This document shows, piece by piece, positions 20,945 to 31,995 of a stretch of DNA of 64,000 bases. The stretch's first letter is position 1. Each line of letters begins with the position of its first letter. The position numbers were made by a program, and so were the translations under genes. This DNA is from Gamsiella multidivaricata. Lineage: Eukaryota; Mortierellomycota; Mortierellomycetes; Mortierellales; Mortierellaceae. The stretch covers positions 1 through 64,000 of the forward strand of contig NW_026251836.1 of the NCBI RefSeq assembly GCF_025024155.1, read 5' to 3'. Under the pieces are notes generated by a model. The model was given only the letters and a program-made list of their open reading frames with translations, was not told the origin of the DNA and ran no database searches.

Positions 20945-23384
20945 GACTATAAATGAGGACCATCCTCCCCCCAATTTCCTGCAGCATTCTACATTCACAT
21001 CATGCCTGCCAGCACTCATCGATACCCTAGAACCACCCCTAACTCCATTATTCCCCTTTTGCAGGACCTCCCTCTCGTGGCTTTGGTCCCCAACGTCCAC
21101 CTCGCCATGCCGCTTCAAGTCACCTTACCAATGGAGAGATCCTTTGATGCTACACCAGGCTTCAACGCGTCCGAATCTTTATACAAGCCTGTCCTAGACG
21201 ATGGCCAAGAAGACGGCAACAATGCCATGGACCGTTGCATTACGCTCTCCCCATATACCAAGGCTCTGTGCATTATTGCTGCCCTCATATCCCTGTGCCT
21301 GCATCTTGCACTCCGTGCCATTGCCAGTCGACAATAAGACGGATGTTCTTTTTCCTGTGGACACGCATGCTAGACTACACACAGACCACGCGGGGATTGA
21401 AACCTTGTAGCTGAATACACATCGGAATTTTGGTGCAATACTTGATTCCATGAAGCCAAAGATGCGTTAGACCTAGGATTCTGCGAGTCTGCCAGTGCTA
21501 GGACGGAGAACTCTGTGTACGAATGATTGCGTGTTGTTCAAACGTTACAGAGGTCTGTCCACAACTCTCGCTTCGACACAGAAGACATACATGCACAATC
21601 CCTGGATCTTACTCGTCTTTGCAGATACGCTGATAGACATGATTTGATGAGCGAGAAGGGAAAGCACGCTTTTTTATGGTTGGTCGATAGGCTAGCGGAC
21701 CGTCTGTCATCCTTCAGGTCCCACGTTCACACAAGGAAAGGAAAGAATCTCTGGAGCGTGCGACTCCTTGGAAGGCGCCTATTATCGGTTTATTTGCGCA
21801 CATACATTCACGAATGTCTGACTTTCCAGAAACAAAAGCTGGTCAATCAAACGTCCGTCAGTATTTTATAACCGATGCCGTCAATGATCTGTACCCTGAG
21901 ACGCGTGTATATTGTCATCCCATTCAGTTGGCCAACGACCGCATTACTTCATCCATTCCTTCTTCTTCTTTTTCTTTTTCTTTATTGATTCACTCTTTCT
22001 CCTTCGTTGCACTAACTCTCTCGCTCGAAAAATGTCAAAGAAAACAGCTGCCAAACAATATCTAACACGATCCAGTACCCATAAGTCGCAATCGCCAACT
22101 TCTGCTTCCTGGCACCACTGACAACCACGCCGTGGTCTCTGGTCAGGTCATGTTCAGGGCCGACCAGCCATGGTGTCGAGGCCGAGGATTTGATGGTCAC
22201 CTATTCTGCCATGGTTCGAATCAAGTGGTCAGAGTAAACGAATCCCAACCACTCTCCCGAAAACAAAAGCAGCAGCAACAAATTGTCCTAATGACTCAGT
22301 TGACTAACGCGTCCTTTGAACACCGATGTAGACAAGGTTGGGAACTGCGTCTCGGGTCTCGCCTACGGGATATGGCGCAATAATGGTATCTAACTTTACC
22401 AAATTCAAGAACGTGAGCGTTTATTTTTACTTTGCAGGTGCGAAGTGCAGACAAAATATCAAAAGAACGGATGCACGGACTCACAACGATAGGCGTGCTC
22501 TGTATATAACAGGTCCCGGTAGCGGTGTCCGCTGCAGGCAAGACCCTGGCATGTTGCGATACAATCCATCTCAAGGTTCGATCCTTAGCGAATTCAAAAT
22601 ATGCATTCCTAAACAACGATCAAAAGAACCATCCACTGTATCACCACCATTGCCTCTTCGACTTTTGGATCCACTCTAGCTCGATTCATAGCTGTGTCAT
22701 AGTCTTTTTGAACCCATGGGCATGAGAACATCTTGTTTCAGGCTTGAGCCGGTAATCTGGGCTCCTCTTTTGTACAATGTAAAAGCTGGCTTAAGTGTCC
22801 TCCATCCAGCTCTTGGATTCGAAGAAATACAGAGTGTGCTTGTTCATCAGAATAGAGCGGAGGTTGTATTGTACTAAACAAAATACATGAGCCTAAGTCA
22901 AAGATTCAACGAGCAAAAATGGCTCCTGCATCAGAGTCCACGGGTTCTTTGTTAGGTTGATGAAGCGACATGATATAATGAAGCCGCGATTGCAGATTTA
23001 GAGTGAACGAGTGCAACTCGTACTTCGCAGCGGCAATGGTTATAGGGCCAGTTTTTTATATCCAGAGGGCATGAGCCTGGAGAAAGTGTGATGTCGCACA
23101 ATGACTATCTATGGCTGAAGTAATGTATAGCGAAGGGTGCTGAAGTGGCAGCTATGGGTGATGGGGTGTTACTGTGTGGAAGAGTCTGTGCGCATCTCAT
23201 TATAGAATCGACCGATTTTTTAAGCGGCCGATTCCGGGCATCTCGCACGTTCGTTGGCTGTATTGGAGTTTTGCACTAATGCCTCTTCTTGTAGAAGCGT
23301 TGCTTACTGCAGTTTGAGGCACAAAGTGAGATGTACCACAGTCCTCTTCGCAGCCTGTATCCAAGGCCTCATCAGCAGTTAGAT
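20945..23384 (+). repeat. Long direct repeat, copy 1 (about 2.4 kb)
   Basis: The segment from about 20970 to 23329 recurs with apparently no difference at about 32021-34380. The offset is a constant 11,051 bp, and every ORF inside is identical in both copies on both strands. At each edge the two copies are still alignable but differ by substitutions and small indels. At the left this runs from the TATAAAT region to TTTCCTGCAG. At the right it runs through GTACCACAGTCCTCTTCGC to CATCGCCAGTCT, where copy 1 has about 18 extra bases. No terminal inverted repeats or transposase are visible. Contents are a TATA-like box, a 111-aa ORF and short ORFs without motifs. Confidence 0.93.
21002..21337 (+). 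CDS. 111-aa ORF in repeat copy 1, possible tail-anchored protein
   Basis: The ATG lies about 55 bp after a TATAAAT motif (about 20947) and opens MPASTHRYPRTTPNS. The body has no recognisable domain. The C-terminus carries one hydrophobic span, ALCIIAALISLCLHLALRAI, followed by ASRQ, as in a tail-anchored protein. An identical ORF lies in copy 2 at 32053-32388. It could be a real duplicated gene or an incidental ORF inside the repeat. Confidence 0.35.
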   Translation: MPASTHRYPRTTPNSIIPLLQDLPLVALVPNVHLAMPLQVTLPMERSFDATPGFNASESLYKPVLDDGQEDGNNAMDRCITLSPYTKALCIIAALISLCLHLALRAIASRQ

Positions 23385-23878
23385 CCAACAACAGCATCAA
23401 CAGCATAACGTACCGCGGAAATTCTCTGCAGCATCGCCAGTCTCAGCAACATCGAATGATGCAACCCCCACCGGAACAATGCCTTCAACCTATTCGCTCA
23501 CATAATCTTAAATAACCATGGCTACAAGGCAGAGTCAAAATTAGAAGAAATACGCGTCCTCAGAATACAGCCACACAAGACAACGACACCTGGGGCACTC
23601 GAGCTGTTAAAAAGAATGTAGGGCCTGGAAACTTCGCAGCAGGAGATAGCATTAACCCAAGGAAGGACGAGACAAACAAAGGCGTTGGAAAAACTTTCGA
23701 GCGCTAGAATTGAGGAAAGAAAGAAACGAAATAGATTAGCTTTTGGACAGGGAGAATACGAAAGAGGAAAAGTGATGCTCGACTCCTTGATGAACAAAAT
23801 AAAGGGTCTCAGTTATGGACTAGACATGGCGCGCGTTTTTTTTTTTTTTTTTCCTTTAGAATGCGCCTCCATATCCGC
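23385..23878. other. Intergenic, no supported gene
   Basis: Nothing recognisable apart from a poly-T run at about 23838-23852. Confidence 0.35.
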
Positions 23879-24372
23879 CTATTCAAAATTAAGTATTTGA
23901 GTACACTTCATGCGTGTTTGAAAAGGAACTTGTAGCGGGATTCGGATAAAGGAGTATAAAAGGATAGCGTCCTTCAGACTATCGCTGTCCTCATAATCGA
24001 CTAATAGAAAAGCAATCCTCTTCTTCATATCGGAAAGAAGCTGTTTACGCTCTGCTGTGTAGGGCATGTTTTTGGAGTAAGCTGACACATAGAAGTGATG
24101 AAAAGAGATGGAGGGAGAGGATGTTTGTTTGCAAGGGTAGAGGAAAACCACACATGCTCCGTCGTGTACGCCTGGCGTATTTCGATGGTTTTGACGTAGC
24201 GCTCTGTGTACCACATAGCTGTGCCGCTTGAGATAGCCATAGGTGCGATGGTCCTGAATGAAGTGAACGAATCATCATGGCCGATTCGGTCCAGGGCGGT
24301 CATAAGTTGAACAATGACATCCGCTTGCGAACTTGAACCCATCTTGGCAAACACATCGTTCGGATTGATCAT
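23879..24372 (-). pseudogene. PIF/Harbinger-like transposase N-terminal remnant
   Basis: Read from 24372, the frame begins NPNDVFAKMGSSSQADVIV and continues LMTALDRIGHDD..SFRTIA..MAISSGTAMWYTERYVKTIEI. This matches the N-terminal helix-turn-helix of Harbinger-type transposases, which have an RLGH..S...IA..FGIS.GTV..YT.R pattern. In another frame downstream, YTAERKQLLSDMKKRIAF resembles the following WP..EER..L...M segment. A splice joining the two frames could not be placed cleanly. The DDE catalytic core is absent, so this is a truncated relic. The family call is from pattern memory. Confidence 0.45.
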
Positions 24373-25035
24373 CTCAACGATGTAATTAAACTGTTGTTAT
24401 GTGATGCAGAGTGCATTCTTAAAGGCCCCTCTCACACAGTTGCGAGAGTCGTCGATCTCGATAGACCGCTGACCTAGGCTTGATGACAGCAGGGGTTGGA
24501 AAAAAGTTACTCTCGTTGGCGGACGTGTTCATAGAGAACCAAGGCTAGTGAAAGAACATGAGGTATCTAGGACGAAGCGGTTTGGTACGTCAGACTGGCT
24601 GAGTCGGGGGTGAGCTTCTCTACTTTATCTAAAGCGTTCGAGCAAAAAGCTTTAGGGTATCAGTAGCTACCCCTGGGCCTCCATGGACAAAAATAAAAAT
24701 TAAGAACTCATAGGATATGCAGAGTGTAGCCCACACTTCTTTAGGTCCAGATGAAGCTTGGGTTTTTCATCACGTTGTATTATTATTTCTTCCACCATAG
24801 CACTCTTTCTATGACTCTGTCGATCCTGCTCGACCTGCTCCTCTCATTCGCGCTCGCTCAGCATGACTTTTCCCCCTCTTCCACGCTCCTACACCTTCCT
24901 TGAGCTTTCTTCGCGCCTTGATCACTGCCAAATACCTGTGAAGGGTTCAAGCGTTTAAGGTAAAAGATATCAACACAGCCAGTTCTCTTCACCAAATGTA
25001 ATTCGTTAACTCAAAGTAATGCTAATAATGTTATA
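24373..25035. other. Intergenic, possible lost 5' exons
   Basis: An ATG at about 24862 opens a short frame, MTFPPLPRSYTFLELSSRLD, that ends at a stop after about 30 codons. It could be the first exon of the fragment that follows, but no donor fits the needed phase. Confidence 0.25.
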
Positions 25036-25480
25036 ATGTTTTGACGGGGGTTTAGACGACCGTGATAGCAAGTTCACGATACTGGAACGAACCGACAGCA
25101 ACGACAGCTTGGTCACCGCGCTGGGCTTCGGTCAAGGCGTGCTTACCCCTGTACCTGGAGAGCAAAAGGCACAATTCAATGCCTTGGGGAGCAGTTTCCT
25201 TGGTAGCGAAGGTTCGTCATGTGTTTTCCAGCCGACCATCTTGATGACCAAAGCTGACGATCAACTTTTAATCCAGCAATCGCATCAAAAACTGTAAGTC
25301 ATTTGCTCCAACGAATTTTTTTGGGCTGTCCCATTCTTTTCTAGCTTTAACGACCACTACCGGATCTTTATTCATAAAGCGACCTTCATGGTCAAATCGG
25401 AGTTCGAGATGTCAGGTTTGCAGCAGGAGATCAACGATAGTGCTTGGATGCAGCTATGGGAGAGTGTGATATTATCCTAG
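25036..25480 (+). pseudogene. Two-exon C-terminal gene fragment of unknown family
   Basis: An open stretch begins after a TTTAG acceptor-like site at about 25036 and reads DDRDSKFTILERTDSNDSL..GFGQGVLTPVPG..CVFQPTILMTKADDQ..SHQKL. It joins through a GTAAGT..CTAG intron (about 25293-25344) to FNDHYRIFIHKATFMVKSE..INDSAWMQLWESVILS and a TAG stop at about 25480. The splice keeps the frame, so this was once coding. No start codon or 5' exons can be joined to it. I do not recognise the family. Confidence 0.4.
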
Positions 25481-27192
25481 GCTAATCTTCTACTTCGCCC
25501 TCAACCACACCTTCATCACCACGCCTCCATCACCGCGCCTCCACCACTGCGCTTCCTGTACACTAGTATAAATACCTCTCTCTCTCTCTGTATAATAAAC
25601 ATTATCCGTTCTAGCCTTTTCCTCTTCTCCCCTGCCTCTCGTGTTTCTACCTCGGTTCCTCTTGTCCTTACACTTGTTCTCTCCCTCGTTCTGTTGCTAT
25701 TACAGAGAGAATCAAGAGACCCAAGAGCTGAACTAGAAGATTATGTTGAAGAACATCACTCTTACGTATACGATCGCCAACAAGTCCCATATGGAAGCGA
25801 AGGAGTATCTACAGGTTAATCCAGCAAAAGATCACGTCCTAAACTCAATTTACGTCCATGCTACGCGAACACAAAACTATTGGAAAGGTACAGTGCGCAA
25901 CAAAAAGTTCACATGGATGTGAGACTTTAGGATCACATAGAGATCCATAGAGTCATCAGATCTTCTCAAAACTTGCATAGTGGTGGAAGTAATACGAAGT
26001 GCAGTCCACTGAGGTTCTGGAGCAATCGAATGTACGAACGCAAAGTCATGAAGGGAAAAGATGAATTTTGCAACTTTTCGTTGCACACTGTACGAGGATA
26101 CATTTGTTAAGACGTTCATCTCCCCGCTGCTCGACACCGCCTTGGAGGCTGTGCGGACCACCTTGGTAAGAATTCTTTCTTTCTCTGCTGGCGGTTGTGG
26201 TTGTGATCGTTAAACGTCTAAATGGCTATTGATATCCTACAATAGAACCTCAGGGTTGAGCCGAAATGTCTCGCTCGGCGAGGACTCAGGACGCGATTAG
26301 GTAGCATTTGCGATTAAAAGAAGGCATACTTCCTCCAGCATCACCCTTCCTGCATATCCATGTACATATTCTGTTCAGTTTGATAGTTTATTCTGTAGAC
26401 AACAATAAAAGCCTATCTTTTCTTCTTCTTCCATGTCAAGTTCTTGACAACTATCACATGAGGCCGTTGTTACATAGTGGATTTCACGCTCATTGGTCTT
26501 AAGGCAGACGCGAACAAGATTGCCTTTAGTAGTCATTTCATCCTGACGAGAGAGGGTTGGACCCTGGGCACGGTGACATGCAAGATGAGGCAGCCGAACC
26601 TCCAGTCCTAGACCTTCCCGAATGGGTTCCTCCTCTTGTTAGGCAAGCTTTATACGCCCAACGAGCGATGGCGCGAGAGGAGGAAAGGCGCAGGACAGAG
26701 CATTTGCTGACTGCGAGAATGAAACTTATGATCTCTGGAATAGACTTGCTGTGTCTCTTACCAACAAGCAAAGAGTGTGCAGTCTGGGATATTTCCAAGA
26801 TTTCATTGCCAGCTTGAGGAGCGTGGTTCATGATTCACAAGAATTGCACACTCCTGGAGCTGGACGAAAGTGCCAGTAATAATGAGGTATGAATATAGGG
26901 AGGGCGATACATTGATGAAGGGTTGAGGACGTAAACAAGCAATGATCTTAATTCCAATCTGCAACGCCCTTCGCCCGATATGGTAGTTTCGGTGACGTAA
27001 TTTTTCGCGCCTCATCGATGTATATGAAGGCTTCTCTTCATTTTCCCTCTCTCTTACAATCATCCCTACCTCAGACCCATCGCATCAACACACGCTCAGC
27101 GGTAGAAAACAGGGAGCATATATTTGCGTGGATCCATCCGTTACTGATTGGTAAGTGATCAATAGGGGTTCTCTTTTTTCTCTCTCTCTATG
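25481..27192. other. Repeat-rich region with short undefined ORFs
   Basis: An ATG at 25743 opens MLKNITLTYTIANKSHMEAK and runs about 48 codons to a possible donor at about 25889. The downstream frames do not splice convincingly. Another ORF at about 26578-26817 (MQDEAAEPPVLDLPEWVPPL, then Arg/Glu-rich) has no known domain. A CT run lies at about 25577-25592. Nothing here is certain. Confidence 0.25.
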
Positions 27193-27711
27193 TACCCATT
27201 GCACACTGGTTCTTTCTCAGCGGTTCCTGTTTAGTACGCGGCAGGTGGGCGGAAAGTGGAGTGCTGCTTTGGACTTTTTTCTTTTTCATTTGCTCTGAGC
27301 ATTCTCCCATTGCACACTGGTTCTTTCTCAGCGGTTCCTGTTTAGTACGCGGCAGGTGGGCGGAAAGTGGAGTGCTGCTTTGGACTTTTTTCTTTTTCTT
27401 TTGCTCTGAGCATTCTCCCATTGCACACTGGTTCTTTCTCAGCGGTTCCTGTTTAGTACGCGGCAGGTGGGCGGAAAGTGGAGTGCTGCTTTGGACTTTT
27501 TTCTTTTTCTTTTGCTCTGAGCATTCTCCCATTGCACACTGGTTCTTTCTCAGCGGTTCCTGTTTAGTACGCGGCAGGTGGGCGGAAAGTGGAGTGCTGC
27601 TTTGGACTTTTTTCTTTTTCTTTTGCTCTGAGCATTCTCCCATTGCACACTGGTTCTTTCTCAGCGGTTCCTGTTTAGTACGCGGCAGGTGGGCGGAAAG
27701 TGGAGTGCTGC
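27193..27711 (+). repeat. 111-bp tandem minisatellite, about 4.7 copies
   Basis: The 111-bp unit starts CCCATTGCACACTGGTTC and recurs at 27198, 27309, 27420, 27531 and 27642 (position of ATTGCACACTGG). The last copy stops partway, at GTGGAGTGCTGC. Copies are almost identical; the first full unit has CATTTG where the others have CTTTTG. Because 111 is a multiple of three and the unit has open frames, ORFs run through it on both strands (175 aa plus, 151 aa minus). Those ORFs are repeat artefacts rather than supported genes. Confidence 0.97.
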
Positions 27712-27887
27712 AGGCTGCTATCGTTGCTGGAATTCATTCACTTCCTTTATTAGTCGCCGCTTGCATGCAATGTATCTTGTCTGATTAAGTTCCTGACCAT
27801 GTTCTTCATTCTCGTGTCTCTTCTGCTTCGCATCTTGTTCCTTCGAGCATCTTTATATCACTACTCCAAGCAGGTCGCAATAAGAAC

Positions 27888-29870
27888 ATGTACAAAGCGA
27901 CCATTGATAATAAAAACAACAGCATGAGTGACACCTCCGTCCTGCAATGGCTCCAGGGAAGAATTACCCGCAAGGAACCCATCACCATGCCCGATTTCGC
28001 TGCAACATTCAACTACTGTTCGGAACAAGATGCCCACTCGGCTTTCTCAACCCTCCTCTCATCAACGACAATACCGCAGCAACTTCAAGTTGCACTGAAG
28101 GACAAGTACGAGATTTGGCGACGGAACGACGGCAGGAATTACTGGGCATCCCTTGTAGCATCGTCACAAATTGCGGTCACAACAAAGAGGACAGTGGCGG
28201 AGATTGTGTCTGGGTGCGAGCACGTCGCCAAGAAACTGATTCAGGAGCACAGCAACGGTATGGCACCATCGGCAGTGGCTATTCCCTCTCCGGGCCCAGC
28301 CAATGCTTCTTCCAAGGACGATTGGGAGCCCAAGAAGGTCACGTTTCTGGAGACTGAATTCGCAACAGAATCCGAGCGGAGCGACAGCAGTTATATCGAT
28401 TCGAACCCATCTTCGACCCGGTCCTCCTTGAATTCCATCGATTTCTCCTTCATGAATAGGTTGGTGGGCCCAGGAACCACATCATCGCGACTCAACACCG
28501 CCGCTCGACTTTTCGTTGGACAAGTGGACGTTTCGGAACTCCTGCTGACTGCACGGAGAGCGATTGTTAAGATTCAAAGCCGGATTACCAGCGTTTCAGA
28601 TCTGCTGTACGAACGGTCTCAGAGCCTGTGCTTGTCGCAATCCATCCATCTGAGCTCAATACTAAGCGTCTTTTTCTTCTGCTTGCGCTAGGGCTCTAAA
28701 TTTCATCTTCAACACCGAGTTCGTGACCAAGCATCTATCCTCCGATATTTCCGCAGCGATAATGCGTGTCCATGTTCCCTCTCCAGCGAAGGATGAGATC
28801 CAAGTCTTGTCTAAGTGCTTGCTATATGCGGCCTGCCATTCGTTTCTCGAAACCAAGATCTATATTCAGGACAACACCAAAGCGAGAACCCTGCTCGGAG
28901 ATCTGCTACGAGCCTACACTATCAGACCTGGTCTTTGGCAAGATCCCTCTGCCCGATTCATCGACCTGCCGCTGTTGCCAAAGAACGAAGACACATACAT
29001 GGAGGTCGTCGTCAAGAACATCATCATCGGGGTTTTTGGAGACCTTGACATCGTTGATCATTGGTATGTTGCAGTTATCATTTTTCATGGATATGAGCAA
29101 TGTCTTGGACAATATCTGTGTAGTTCTACTTACTGTCAATATTTTTGCCGCTTTAGGTCCCGGGATCCGCTGCCAACGCCTCGAGGGTTTGAAGAAGCAT
29201 ACTACCCTGATTATTATGCGGAGAAGGCCAATCTGCCGTTTATAGTCGTCGAGGTAAAGAAACCAGAAGCAAATGCAAGCAGTCTGAAAAGCGACAAACA
29301 TAAGTTGCCTTGTATGATGAAGATCATGCTGGACCAACTACTAGCAGGTGGTGTACAGGATCCGGTCGTCATTGGCTATTTGATCCAAGGTATGTTATGT
29401 GTTTTTCGCTCGCTCTGCTTCAGGCCAAGGAGCTCGATTTCTCTGCTTGCAAGTTATTTATTATCTCGTTCTTACATTCATTCTCAACACTTAGCATCCC
29501 ACTGCCACATCTTTTTCATGGCACTTGAATATGAAGCTCTGTACTTGTGCAAGCTCGTCGGATCGTTTGCGCTGCCAAGGAATAATCTTCAATTGGGATT
29601 GCTGCTTCCAGCACTTGGAGCTCTGCATGTGGCACATGTAAGAAACAAGTTTTTATTTTTGCAGACGCGATTGCTACGGTCGCTTGTCAGCGCCAATAAC
29701 AAATCTTGCTCGGTTCGTTTATTGCATAGGACACGGCCAGAAAAACCCTTGCTGCAATCGAACGTCGCACAAACGCAGGCAACAATATGAAGAACAAATG
29801 GCAGCGTCCTTCCTATTACGTCAAAGGAATCCGAATTCCTGCCCCTCTCCCCTCAGCTGATGACTTGTAA
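27888..29870 (+). CDS. Unknown protein with a PD-(D/E)XK nuclease-like signature
   Basis: Five exons (27888-28615, 28692-29063, 29157-29389, 29495-29637, 29730-29870) give 538 aa with consistent phases. Intron 1 has an unusual GTCTCA donor but a good TACTAAG branch site. Residues 1-240 are helical, with a Ser-rich patch. At about 384-401 the chain reads PDYYAEKANLPFIVVEVK, which fits the PD-(x)n-ExK active-site pattern (D385, E399, K401). It is followed by the helix-rich KLPCMMKIMLDQLLAGGVQD and a closing SYYVKGIRIPAPLP. Similar C-terminal domains occur in fungal Crinkler-type proteins, but the N-terminal Crinkler header is not seen here. Nuclease function is inference. The gene lies between two 2.4-kb direct repeats and directly after a minisatellite. 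An alternative start is the ATG at 27924. Confidence 0.75.
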
Positions 29871-30660
29871 GCATCTTGTGAGGAGCAGGCGGAAGCTAGT
29901 TGTTTGGGCGCGGACAGATGAATGGAGTTGACAGTATTTGGTTGGGCAAATAAGTCATTCCGAAACCGGAGGAAGTTCCATGAGTGATGAAGACGTGGCA
30001 TGAACTTATTTTCGTCGCATGCAACTCAGTACACCGCCGGGCTTGTCTTTACCCTTTACCCACATTCCTAATAGTAGCAAGAAAGGTAGAAACCGCGTAC
30101 GAAGAAAAGGATCATAAGAATAGGAACAACGGAAAAGCCTGTGCTGCATAACATGTGCCATACTCAGCGTAACGCTCAGGTTATGCGACTCGACTTTCTT
30201 TTGTCCAAGTTTCTTGGAGAACAAGGGACTACTCCTAAGAGGGGCCACAGAGAACTTGAACTGACGAAAGTAGACAGTAAAGTCCCACCCACCATGGACG
30301 AACAAAGGTATAATTAGAACTGTCGGTTACTAATTCATGCTTTATTCATGAGCATACCAAGAAATGATGGCTACGTAGCTCGTCTAGCTTAGTCTAGTCT
30401 CCATGCACTAATACTTGTCTTCGTTCGCTCGTCGCCTTGCTACTGATTCACTTTAAACGGCTATGCACTACGCTCGGCACAGCTCCGAGCACAGCCCCTG
30501 GCGAAGCATATAGGACACACACTTCATGAACTAGAACCTCAATAAACCCCATCATTACATCTGCACCACACAATACCCCTCGAGCTATTGCATTTACCCA
30601 GAAATCTCCAGAATCCACCTTTGACATCCCTTGGCCGTTACTTTGTTGCGCTTACAAAAA
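29871..30660. other. Intergenic, no supported gene
   Basis: Short ORFs on the minus strand (29816-30001, 30006-30305) show no motifs. I see nothing else supportable. Confidence 0.35.
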
Positions 30661-31760
30661 AAATGGATAACAGCACTACTCGTCCCGATCGGGCTCTTAG
30701 GATATGATGGCTCGTTTATCGACATTGGGTCCTTGAGCCATAAAACTCCTTCAAGCTCGTCTCAGTCAAATACGCTTCGTACCCCTTCAACGCCGCACGG
30801 CGGCAGTGCGCTTCGAATCTCCTCAGGACCCCTAGCGGTTATCGAGCACACAGATCAAAATCGCCTAGACACTATTCGACTCGGGCCAACAGTAGATTTT
30901 CCCCTTATGGATGGGTCTTCCCCTCACAATAATTCCGGTGGAAGGTCTCCATCCACGCCAGTGCGCCGTGACCTTACATTCCACGAGTCCCTCATAGACC
31001 GTGGCCAGGGTCCCATGGGGACTCCTTGTCGTGTGCCTTTCGTTGCAACCCAATTGACAAGAAAGGATGATTAGAGTAATCCACTACTGTCGAGCGGACA
31101 GCTGTAAGTGCATCCGTGATTCTAGCGCCGTCTCATATCGTCCTCTAAACCTCCCTCTAACGTCCGTTCCTCCAACATTCCACCCCTTCTATCACACTTA
31201 AACGCTTCAGGATCATTTCTGCCAAACAGTCAACGGCAGATGTTGAAGCGAATTCCTTTTTGTCAGGTGTAAACATCGACGATCTGAAGCGTGGCGGGAG
31301 CAAGGTCACACGCAACGAATACTGCATCCTCGCGCATGTTTACGCAAAGATTTCCATGACTCCTCCAGTTGTTCTGTATTGTTAAAAATCTTTCCAACTT
31401 TCCGGTGTTGAAACAGATCCATGCAGGAAAGCATTCGAGATCGTGAAGACAGGAGTCATCAATGTAAACGACCATGGAAGGACCGGGTGACCCAGGAAAG
31501 AAAGACTCGAAGAGGTTATGTCCAAGGTGCTCAACGTGGTTACGGAGATGAATGAGGCAGGTAAATCAAGTTCAGCGAGGCAGATTGGGAGCCAGTTACA
31601 AGAGAAGCACAATGTCAGTCAGCATCCAAGGACTATCATCCGCATCCTTCATGCCTTGGGACTATCTTGGGGGAGAGGTTTACGACAGAACGTTCTGCAC
31701 AGCTCTTGGGGAATATTACCCGAGGCACGGCTACACGCCTTGTACTTAATTAAGAATTAA
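30661..31760 (+). pseudogene. Helix-turn-helix transposase relic (Tc1-like, uncertain)
   Basis: The 3' part (31518-31760) encodes MSKVLNVVTEMNEAGKSSSA, then RQIGSQLQEKHNVS, TIIRILHALGLSWGRG and VLHSSWGI. This is the two-helix DNA-binding arrangement typical of Tc1-like transposases. Upstream pieces include VNIDDLKRGGSKVTRNEYCI (about 31271) and a Ser/Pro-rich ORF (30667-31074). They may be earlier exons but do not join without frame changes. No DDE catalytic domain follows, because the next recognisable sequence is repeat copy 2. The whole looks like a truncated element. Confidence 0.4.
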
Positions 31761-31995
31761 ATGCTCTCCTAAAACCTAAAATATCTCGTGCGTGGATTAT
31801 GCGCCCGAATGGATGGGGTTTTATGTTCACGACAACTTTTTTAAGGTTCGACAAACAATTCCGCTTCTGTGTTCTGACCAGGGGCGCGTAAAGTGTGTAA
31901 CGAACAGCCAATCATATCAGCCTTCGATTTTAAATTCGCGGGATCAATCCCAATCACGAATCCAGATCTTGATGGTATGCATACAGGCGTGTGTC

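Noticed and set aside
22200..22230. tRNA gene suggested by a GGTTCGAATC B-box-like string
   Set aside because: No matching A box, acceptor stem or cloverleaf can be drawn around it, and it lies inside the duplicated repeat.
27193..27711. CRISPR-like array
   Set aside because: Units are contiguous with no unique spacers, and the genome is eukaryotic.
27261..27788. 175-aa and 151-aa ORFs across the minisatellite as protein genes
   Set aside because: Both are open only because the 111-bp period is divisible by three. There is no domain, and composition follows the repeat.
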